Source of the DNA: Endozoicomonas gorgoniicola
GTDB taxonomy: Bacteria; Pseudomonadota; Gammaproteobacteria; Pseudomonadales; Endozoicomonadaceae
Assembly: GCF_025562715.2 (NCBI RefSeq)
Contig: NZ_JAPFCC010000001.1
Location: 2,808,501-2,872,500, forward strand
Direction: 5' to 3'
DNA: 64,000 nucleotides
Shown here: piece by piece, positions 8,780 through 18,000 of the stretch
How positions within the stretch are numbered: the stretch's first letter is position 1
How the letters are laid out: each line of letters opens with the position of its first letter
Program-made: the position numbers and the translations under genes
Notes under the pieces: generated by a model
What the model saw: only the letters and a program-made list of their open reading frames with translations
Databases searched by the model: none
What the model was told of the DNA's origin: nothing

Positions 8780-11362
8780 CTATTCAATGCGAACCCCAAA
8801 AAACAGGACAACGGATTCACCCGGCATCAACCCATCTGACCAGCTGGCATTGATCCCCTGACCGCTGACATGAATCTGCCCCGGAACCCGGCCCTGAGTT
8901 TTTGGCAGCCCTGACTGCTCACAAAAAGCTGTAAAGTTCGGGGCTGCATCATGAATCACTACTTGCTGAATGCGTTCAGAACCAAGGTTGCTGGCAGTCA
9001 GTCGATAAACGACACAGGTTCCCGGCCTGGCTGGAAAGCGATCCTTTGAAAAGTGGGTCGGCAGTGCGCTCATACAATCCCAGGGCGCCTGCTCTTTAAC
9101 GATGGTCACATGGGTATTGTCCACCGTGGCGATATCAAGCACAGCCAGAGTTTGATCCTGCCCCTCCCTGTTACGCCAGAGAGCCTTCAGGGTAATGGTT
9201 TCCCGGCTACCCTGAGAGGCATTTGCGGGAGCAAACACTTTGACAACCAGATGCATAACCTGGCCAGCTGCAACTCCTACAGGGTCAGTAATGACTGACT
9301 CCCCATCAGCTATCTGACCATCGCCGTTTTTATCGTGATAAACCAGTGGTTGCCAGCTCTGGTCATCGCTGACGACCAGCCTGATCCCCTTAATATCGCC
9401 ATGGCCGGTGTTAGCCAAACGGTGGGAAAAGGTTACAAAGCTGCCGGGAGCCACCGTGCTTTCACCGTTGGGTTCCAGCACCAGTCCCTCGGACGCTACG
9501 ATATTGATGCCCAGATGCAGCTTATCCTGCTCGCCGGTAGCGGGAGATTTGGCTTCAATATACATTGAGTAATGCCCCGGCTTTGCCTGTTCGGGCAGAT
9601 CAATCGCTATTTTTAGCGGTGTCTCACCATTCCCTTTGATCACACCAGTATTCGAGATGGGTCGGTTGTGACGATTAAGGAACTGTATTTTCAGCCCCTC
9701 AGGTAATGAGGTTCCCGGCGCAGCTATCAGGCGGAGGTTATAACTGTCGGGCTTTTTGCCGGTATTGTTGACAAAAACTGTTTCGAACAGGGCGCGGCTA
9801 CCCGGTTTTGCTGTAATGGTTTTAAGAGGGCTGGATTCCGGTCCGGGTCCCTTGCCGGGAGCACTGGTATTATCCTTTAACGACTGCCCAAAGGTCAGAT
9901 CCACCGCCAGAGTGCCATCGTTGATATGCCCAAGAAGGTTCAGTGCATCATCATGGACTGCTTTATTGTTAGCATCTTCTGCTTTTAGCCGGATGTTATA
10001 ACCATCCTTACGAATATATTCAGGTTTAATATCAACCGGTAACTTTACCCGCAGTCTGACAGTCTGATGTTTTCCGGGTGTCAGTTTACGGACAGAAATC
10101 TCTGGATAGTCTTTGAAAGTCGTACAACTACTGTCGTCATTGCTTTTACACAAAGAATAGAGGCTGCCCGGTGGAAAAGTGTTACTTCCTCCGTCTATGT
10201 CGGGATACACCCGATAGTCAGCTGACTGATTACCGGTATTCCAGACATAGTTAATAAACTCAACAACACCCCCTGATTCTGCTGAAGGTACGATAACAAC
10301 CCCACCCGGATCCTTTAGCGAACGGTAACGGTTGCCATTTACAGTCACTCCTGCCCCTTTTATATGTATAGGCACCCGGTTAGAAACCTGCTTTTCGTCT
10401 TCATTAAGGGAGTAGTACTCCGCCCTGTTAAAAAACGTCTGTCCAGCAAAGCCGTAGTTAATGGTGGTTGAAAATTTGATGATGCCCTTTTTATTCGATT
10501 GATGCCCGGTCAACTGGATTTTCACTTCCTGCCGGTTAACACCGTCAACCGTCACCGGCTTCACTTCAAAGCCATCGTCGCCTGTCGCTATGGGGGATTT
10601 TAACGCGGTGCAGTTTAAACCCTGGTTATCACAGCTCCACACCTTTTTTGTGGGATCAAGTGTCATCACTTCAGGCAGTACATCAATGGCTACCAGCCGA
10701 CTGCTATCAACCTTCTTGTCCAGGCGCTCATAGCTGAGTTCGACCTGAACGGTCTCTTCCGGTGACGCTGTGGTCTGGCTCATTTGTTTATTCAGGTTGT
10801 AAACAGCCTGCTGTCCGACCACCAGAGTATCTTTGTTTTCATCAAAGCAGCGGTATTGTTCATGGCTGCCGGACTGGCAACGGTCATTTTCTTTGACCAC
10901 AGCCCGCAGGGTCAGGGATGTATTGGCAGAAGCCGCTGTACCACTGACCAGAATATTCATGGATTCGTCCGGTGCCAATGACACCAGCCCCCTGATTTCC
11001 GGATGGTTGCCGATCTGCCCTGTATTGCTCTGATCATGAAACAACCGAATATCATTGATACCGCCGGTATCGGGAACCTCAAGCTGATAGCGGGTGCTTA
11101 CATTACCGGTATTGGTCAGAACGTGGGGAAATACAAAAGCCTTGCCAATGACCACCAGACGACTCTGGTTCTGTTCCAGTCTGACACCAGGTGCTTCCTG
11201 AACCAGAGTAGCCACTTCGTTGGATGTGGCTGAACGCTGCACGCCAAATTCATCAACAAAGCTGGCTTCAGCATGACTTCTGATAATAAAACCTGCCGGT
11301 GCCGCCGCTTTTGCTCCAACAGAGAAGAGCAGAAGCAGGCACAGGCAATATCTAATCGTCAT
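8780..11362 (-). CDS. Secreted multi-domain DUF11-like protein
   Basis: About 860 residues. The ATG at 11362 is preferred: it starts a signal peptide (MTIRYCLCLLLLFSVGAKA), has GGGGAG upstream and overlaps the OmpA lipoprotein gene by 11 bp; the longer frame opens with TTG. The mature protein starts APAGFIIRSHAEASFVDEFG, the same N-terminal module as the 920- and 2279-residue proteins of this operon. Several beta-sandwich repeats follow, with NTGN and LANTGHGD turns. The C-terminal DUF11-like domain carries VVIHDAAPNFTAF and ends FFGVRIE, close to the ends of its neighbours. Probably an extracellular structural or adhesive protein; no catalytic motif seen. It ends 28 bp before the start of the next gene. 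Confidence 0.75.
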   Translation of the reverse strand: MTIRYCLCLLLLFSVGAKAAAPAGFIIRSHAEASFVDEFGVQRSATSNEVATLVQEAPGVRLEQNQSRLVVIGKAFVFPHVLTNTGNVSTRYQLEVPDTGGINDIRLFHDQSNTGQIGNHPEIRGLVSLAPDESMNILVSGTAASANTSLTLRAVVKENDRCQSGSHEQYRCFDENKDTLVVGQQAVYNLNKQMSQTTASPEETVQVELSYERLDKKVDSSRLVAIDVLPEVMTLDPTKKVWSCDNQGLNCTALKSPIATGDDGFEVKPVTVDGVNRQEVKIQLTGHQSNKKGIIKFSTTINYGFAGQTFFNRAEYYSLNEDEKQVSNRVPIHIKGAGVTVNGNRYRSLKDPGGVVIVPSAESGGVVEFINYVWNTGNQSADYRVYPDIDGGSNTFPPGSLYSLCKSNDDSSCTTFKDYPEISVRKLTPGKHQTVRLRVKLPVDIKPEYIRKDGYNIRLKAEDANNKAVHDDALNLLGHINDGTLAVDLTFGQSLKDNTSAPGKGPGPESSPLKTITAKPGSRALFETVFVNNTGKKPDSYNLRLIAAPGTSLPEGLKIQFLNRHNRPISNTGVIKGNGETPLKIAIDLPEQAKPGHYSMYIEAKSPATGEQDKLHLGINIVASEGLVLEPNGESTVAPGSFVTFSHRLANTGHGDIKGIRLVVSDDQSWQPLVYHDKNGDGQIADGESVITDPVGVAAGQVMHLVVKVFAPANASQGSRETITLKALWRNREGQDQTLAVLDIATVDNTHVTIVKEQAPWDCMSALPTHFSKDRFPARPGTCVVYRLTASNLGSERIQQVVIHDAAPNFTAFCEQSGLPKTQGRVPGQIHVSGQGINASWSDGLMPGESVVLFFGVRIE

Positions 11363-11924
11363 CAGATTCAGGCTCCCCGCTAAACAAAGGCTGTTCCAGC
11401 GTGACAACTCTGCCTTCTGAGTCGAGTAACAGCATCTCTACCCGTCGGTTTGCATCTTCATTCTGGCCTTCAGCCGGAGCAATCAACAGCAGGTCTTTAC
11501 CCAGGCCCACATGATCAATTCTTGCTGCTGCCAGACCATTATCTATTAACCAGTCTGCAACAAACTTCGAGCGTCGTTCAGACAGAGGCAGGTTATAACG
11601 CTGGGTAGCCACACTGTCCGCAAAGCCCCGTAGTACCACCCGGTAATCGGGATTCATGGTTAACAGCTCAAGGTTATCCTGAAGCTTCCTGTTTTCATCT
11701 TCCGCCAGTGCGCTCTTGTTATAAGAGAAATAGACGGCACTGTGCCATCTCAGGCCAGGAGCTGGGGACTGCAAAAATGGTTCCACCACCGGGCACATAT
11801 GAAAGTCGTACTCAGCATACAGTTCTTCTGTGCTGACGCAGCCGGTCAGCAGTAGCGATAAAAACAGTAATACCGTCAGTTGCAGTCGATGGCATCGAGT
11901 AAGGGAAGCGGCACCGAATAACAT
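11352..11924 (-). CDS. OmpA/Pal-type peptidoglycan-binding lipoprotein
   Basis: 190 residues from the ATG at 11924. A lipoprotein signal ends in the lipobox LLTGC (Cys29). The C-terminal OmpA-like domain has VYFSYNKSAL, LRGFADSVATQRYNLPLSERR and GLGKDLLLIAP..ANRRVEMLL, the Pal/OmpA peptidoglycan-binding pattern. It would sit in the outer membrane and grip the cell wall. The frame stays open to an ATG at 12026 that overlaps the stop of the 2279-residue gene (ATGA). That adds 34 residues made mostly from a palindromic repeat placed before the signal peptide, so I prefer 11924, with GGCGGA upstream. Being inside the DUF11 operon, it may anchor or brace the surface structure. Confidence 0.8.
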   Translation of the reverse strand: MLFGAASLTRCHRLQLTVLLFLSLLLTGCVSTEELYAEYDFHMCPVVEPFLQSPAPGLRWHSAVYFSYNKSALAEDENRKLQDNLELLTMNPDYRVVLRGFADSVATQRYNLPLSERRSKFVADWLIDNGLAAARIDHVGLGKDLLLIAPAEGQNEDANRRVEMLLLDSEGRVVTLEQPLFSGEPESDDD

Positions 11925-11936
11925 ACCAGTCCGCCC

Positions 11937-11997
11937 GTCATTCCCGCGCAGGCGGGAATCTACCACGGTAGTGGATCCCCGCCTGCGCGGGGATGAC
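11937..11997. repeat. 61-bp GC-rich palindromic repeat (dRS3/MITE-like)
   Basis: Inverted arms of about 24 bp (GTCATTCCCGCGCAGGCGGG and its complement) surround a 13-bp centre. The same unit occurs at 15143-15203 and 44429-44490. It resembles the ATTCCC-N8-GGGAAT class of repeats known from Neisseria (dRS3). This copy lies in the 5' part of the OmpA lipoprotein frame and, if translated, gives SSPRRRGSTTVVDSRLRGND. Confidence 0.85.
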
Positions 11998-12022
11998 GAT
12001 GGGATTTTTATAAAGAAAGACG

Positions 12023-15000
12023 TCATGAGTTAAACCAGCCAAACAGGGATTCATCAAACTTGAACAGCATACTAAAGTGAATGCCTTCGGCATTGTATTT
12101 CTCGCTATCAAGGTCTTTATCAGAAAAACCAACCACGTTGTAGTAAGCACCTACACGGAGGTTACGCACCACCAGGTAGTAAATACCTGCGCCAGCGGAC
12201 CAGCGCAGACTGTCTGTCCCATCAACACCCAGTACACCGGCACGCAGATCCAGATCCCAGCGGCGATTAAGGCTCCAGGTTAACCGGGCGTCACTGACCC
12301 ATGACTGACTGTTGTACTGGTAATCTTCCAGAGTCGTACATACCCATTTACTGCCGATACGGCCGGACAGGGTCAGGTCTTTATCGATCTTCCGGTTCTG
12401 GTGAGTAGACACTAAATGGACGGTACGGTTATCCCCCGCATTCTTACCCCGTTCCTTTTTCCATTCGTACAGGTACAGACCATGCTGGACGTTGTCCTGT
12501 TTAGGGCGACGGGCCAGCCCCAGAGTCAGAGCGTGTTTTTCCAGACGACTACTGTCTTTTGTCTTGGGTTGTTCCAGCCGGAATTGAGTTCTGACCAGCC
12601 CGCTCCAGTCGAGATTTATGCGTCGAGCTACGGCAGCATCCAGACCATAATAGTTCTGGGACTTACCATTGCGGTATTCAATTCGTCCCGTGGCTCGCTG
12701 GTTGGCATGGCGCTTATCCTGAATGCCCATAGACACAGCAACACCGTCGTTATTACCCTTGCCGCTGACGGTATTGATCACCTCAAGGCTTGGGGTGATG
12801 GTCAAGCCTTTGGTCAGGGTGACAGAAGTATCGGCACCGTTCACCCACTCCATGGCTTTGCCATCCGTCGCCCCGCGCATACGGTACTCAGAATAGGTTT
12901 TGGTTTTCGGCAGCCATTCGCTTTTAACACCTACGGAGAACAGGTTACGGTCACTGCCTGAAGCCACCGGACTCAGGTTTTCATCGCGCTCAACACGACC
13001 GTAGGCGCTCACTTTCTCATGGACTTTCCAATTAGTTTCCAGGGCGAAACGCTTGCGAGAATTGGTCAGAGCCTGCTCATATTCAGCCTTGACCGATGCG
13101 TCTTTCTCCAGCAGTTTAAAGCTTTTTTCCGCCCCCACCTGTCCAGTGGCGTAACGGTCATTATCCTTTTCATTACGCTGACGGATATAACGACTACCCG
13201 CTGACAGCTTCCAGCCATCGCCCACCTTATGATCCAGATAAGCCCCCAGGCTATCCCCCTGGGAAGAACCACTGTCGTTCAGTGTCTGGCTGACTTCCGC
13301 CTCAGCCCGCAGGCTGGTGTTATCAGTCAGTTGCTGCCTGTGCTTCAGGCGAGTCTCTTCCCGGCCTGATGAAATCCCGCTGGCGCTGTTCTTATAACCT
13401 TCGTCCGCTCTGGCCCAGGTCAGCTCTGTCTCGGATGCGTTGTTCCATTTATGCTTCAGTTTGACCCGGGCTGCATCTCCGCTAAAGTTTTCTACTACAC
13501 TTTTGTCATTGCCGCCCTTAACCGGTGATTTGCCGGTCATATGAGCCGCTGAAACGGCAATGGTTGTTTTCTCTGACGGTTTATATTCCACCCAGGCACC
13601 ACTTAGGTCACTGCCTTCCGTCGTATGTTCATTGCGGGTATAGCTGCCTCCCACTTTTACCTGTTCATTAATGGTCTGTTCTGCCCGTACACCGGCTACG
13701 GTATAGGCTTCGCCGCCGTCCCTGAGATCATAGGAGACCCGGATTCGCTGAACATTGCCTTTATCATCCCGGCTGTGAATCGGTTTGCTGAATTTCAGAT
13801 AACCGCTGAACTCATCAAGGGTATAGTCGCGCCCCCGAGTCATGGTTTCGCTGTTTATAACCAGACCCGGATTGTCAGGGTGGAAGGCTTCAAGAACAAC
13901 AGTTTCACTGTGTCGTTCAATAGGAGTCTTTTCCAGCTTGTAATTCATTGCGGTGCCGTCGGGATAAAGGGTTTCGGTAAAATGGCTATTTTCCGGACGA
14001 GCGGCAAAGCCATGAATACGGGTGTCGCCGTTATCGTAAATGGCATTAACACCGTTCAGGTTGCGCTGAATTTTAGCGAGATTGTGCTCAGAGCCGTGGG
14101 CATCTGTCTGGTAATCGCCCCACATGATGCTGCTGCGGTCTTTTTCAACTTTGGCATAGAGCTTACTGCGGCTCTGCGCCTCATAACCTTTCTGACTGGC
14201 GTCCCCGGTGATGGGGTAGTAGTCGTCCGGGTTCACGTCCCTAAACAGCTCGGTATCCTCATCCTTGTCACTGTCGTAAGACAGAGTCAGCTGAACGTCT
14301 TTGGCGATTTCACCCTTAGCAAAGACCGCTGCCCGACCATCAGTGTGAGTCCCCTTACGGATAGTATCCAGTTCAGATACCGCACCGCTGATACGGCCAT
14401 GCCCCGCATTGAATTCCACCAAACCAGCAGCCACCATTGGTCGGGGAGCCGCCACCTGGGTAATCTTCACATCGGTTTTCATTTCGCCGGTGGATGCCCG
14501 CAACGTCACTGGCCCAGAGGCATTACCCGAACGCAAATGAACGGTCAGCTCACCCTGGTCAATCCGCACCTGATGACCGGGTTCCTGATCCTGAATATCC
14601 GGCTCATGCCAGCGTCCGGCTGAAGCCTCAAGGGTAACAAAATAAACACCACGGGCAGGCAGGCCGTTTTTATCCAACAGCTTTATGGTGACCGGTAGTA
14701 AGCTTCTTCCGTCGTCTGCTGCCAGAGTGTCGGATTCCGGCAGAATAGCAATGGTTTCAGCCGCTGCCGACTGGGTAAAGCGCCCGCTGGCGAGAACACG
14801 CTCATTACCGAACATGTCCGTTGCCTTCACCTCTACCTGATTTTCCCCGTCATTAAGAGCAACGCCGTACCAGGCCATTAACTGAGCCTGTTCCCGGCTG
14901 TTCACCATCTGCTCACCCAGCCGGTCATGGGCTACTGCTTCACCATTGACGTACAACGTGGGTTCAACACCAGCACGAACCACCGCCATAAAGCGACCAT

Positions 15001-18000
15001 CGGCACGATCATTTTCAGGCCACAGCCAATGGCCTTCCATAGCTTGCTCGCGGGTTATATGTTTAACGGCCTCATCAGGCACCGGAATGGTGGCTGCCTT
15101 TGGCTCGTCATTTTTGCTCACACCGTCATTCCGGCTCACTCCGTCATTCCCGCGCAGGCGGGAATCCACTGCCGTGGTAGATTCCCGCCTGCGCGGGAAT
15201 GACGAAGAGGTCTTCTTATCGTTGTTGTCAGTGGGAGCCCGAACCACACCGTGAGACAGGTCGCCAGTGTTATCCGCTTTATCGGAACGCTGTGAGCGAT
15301 TGTATTTTGCCGCATCATCCAGCAACCATTCACCGCTGATGCTTTCGTTACGGGCTTTGATCTGGTCGAACACCTTCTGGTAATCACCTGTAGGGCACTG
15401 TGCCGCAAAATCCGCCCGGTGCATTTCACCAGGGGCAATATCCACAAACCGGCTGTCTCCCACGGCAGCGTTACGGTTATCGATGGGTTTAAGAGTCAGC
15501 CCGTCCGGCATGGTCACTGGGTCCACCTTGAGTACATGCTGACCGGGGCGAATCCCCATCAAACTGTACTGCCCGTTTTCATCGGTAATTACCCAGGTGC
15601 CGTCTTCCATATACAGACGAACGCCACCAATGGGCCACTCCCCCTGTGTTTGCAGGCTATTGCAGTCTTTGTCTACATAGAGCTTGCCAAAGATAATGCC
15701 TTTGTCCGACAACACGCCGGTCATGGCCACGTTGACCTGGGCTTTAGCTTCGTTGGAGCTAACTGCCTGACCAGTAACGTCTCGTCTGGCCGTGGCCGTT
15801 GCCCGGTTGATGCCATCACCGTCGATGCCTCCGGCACCTGCCTTCAGGGCATAACTGATTTTCACTTCACCGTTGGCATCAAGGGCAGGGTTAGTTCTGA
15901 CCCTGAAGGTCAGTTCCGGGCCAGCGCCCCCTTCCGGGTCGCCTGCCTGTTTTTCGTTTATACGAGTACTGCCTTTCATGTATTTAAAACCCAGCGGCAG
16001 CTTGTCGATTATTTGCAGGTTATAGAGTTTGATATCCAGATTGTTTTTAACTTTCAGCTCGTAAACCACCAGCTCACCGGGCGCTACTTCTTTCTGTTTC
16101 GCTTCTTTCTCCAGGGTCAGGCCACTGATGATCGTATTGACCTGGGCTTTAGCTTCGTTGGAGCTAAATGTCGGCCCAGTAACATCTTGTCTGGCTGTAG
16201 CCGTTGCCCGGTTGATGCCATCACCGTCAATGCCTCCGGCACCTGCCTTCAGGGCATAAGTGATGGTGACTTCACCTTTGGCATCAAGTACAGGGTTAGT
16301 TTTGACCCTGAAGGTCAGTTCCGGGCCAGCGCCCCCTTCCGGGTCGTCTGCCTGTTTTTCGTTTATACGAGTACTGCCTTTCATGTATTTAAAACCCAGT
16401 GGCAGCTTGTCGATTATTTGCAGGTTATAGAGTTTGATATCCAGATTGTTTTTAACTTTTAGCTTATAAGTCACCAGCTCACCGGGCGCTACTTCTTTTT
16501 GTTTTGCTTCTTTCTTCAGGGTCAGGCCACTGATGATCGTATTGACCTGAGCTTTAGCTTCATTAGAAGTGACCGACTGACCAGTAACATCTTTTCGGGC
16601 GGTTGCGGTAGCCCGATTGATGCCATCACCGTCAATGCCTCCGGCACCTGCCTTCAGGGCATAAGTGATGGTAACTTCACCGTTGGCATCAAGGGCAGGG
16701 TTAGTTCTGACCCTGAAAGTCAGTTCAGGGCCAGCGCCTCCTTCCGGGTCATCTACCTGCTTGCCATTTATACGAGTACTGCCTTTCATATATTTAAAAC
16801 CCAGTGGCAGCTTGTCGTTTATTTGCAGGTTATAGAGTTTGATATCCAGATTGTTTTTAACTTTCAGCTCGTAAGTCACCAGCTCACCGGGCGCTACTTC
16901 TTTTTGTTTTGCTTCTTTTTCCAAGGTCAGGCCACTGGCCTCAGCTACCGGATCAATTGGCACGTCGAAATGAGCCAGTCTTCTGTGTTCGTCCACAACA
17001 AAAGAGCCTTCAATGCCCGTGATGGGTTTCTTTTCGTCACCATTCATCCCTCCCCGACCGTAGGAGGCATCATTGATCACCATGCCGGGCATTTTCTCAG
17101 GTGCGACTTTTGAGGGGAACTTGTAGGGCGGTTCTGCGGTAAACGTCTCTGGTGCAGAAACCGTAATAAAATAGCGACCCGGCTCCAGGCGGGGATAATC
17201 AAAGTGACCATCTTTACCAGTCTCCACCCCTTGCCAGGGCTTTCCCGTTTCCAGGTCAATGGCCGGAGCGCCTTCCAGATCGGTCAGGTTGATATAAACG
17301 CCATTAACCATTGACAGGTTGCTGGAGTCGAATACCCGCCCTTGGGGGCTGACATCAGCCACGCTCTGATAGCGAGTATTCGTCAGTGGATCAACGACGC
17401 TTGCCGTCAGAATATCGTTGACTTCAGTTTGTAAAATACACTGGCTGCCGAGCTGGCTATAATCCGGCTGTTGACTGTCAGACTGGCAGAGCAGGCCGCC
17501 ACCCTGTTTATTCTTGAAAAGGCGCAGTGGCGACTGGCTGCGAAACAGACCTGTATCCTGACCGGTTTCCTGTAGCAGTACACGAATATTGTCGTTTTTA
17601 CCGGAGTGTACATCCACAATCACGGTGTCTGCTGTTTCTTTTGAAAAACTGAAATTCCCCCCTTCCAGCTCAAGATACACATCGTACTGAGGGTGGCTGT
17701 TATCTTCCTTCAGATAGTAGTACCCGGCATGATGAAAGCCGTCGGTAAAGTCCGGCTGCTTATGGAAGTTATTCGGTTCAACAAAACGAATCACCACATC
17801 ATCAACTGGTGGTTCATCGCTAACGACTCTGGTCAACACCGGGTTACTGTGGGCTTTACCCACATCAGTACCATCCAGAGAAATAAAGGCGCGATTATTA
17901 ATCAGAGTGTCAGCGTTGATATGTTGATCAATTCTGGCAGTAAATGACAAACGGCGACGGTCACCGGGCATGACCAGCTCGGAGGGAATCAGCAGGCCGA

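Noticed and set aside
13625..14623. 332-codon open frame on the + strand inside the barrel gene
   Set aside because: Opposes a gene with clear domains; residue composition is that of a shadow.
15419..16462. 347-codon + strand frame with internal repeats
   Set aside because: The repeats are the antisense of the DUF11 coding repeats.
15721..16935. CRISPR array
   Set aside because: The 405-bp period and coding nature are a protein-domain repeat, not repeat-spacer units. No CRISPR-like array was seen anywhere in the window.
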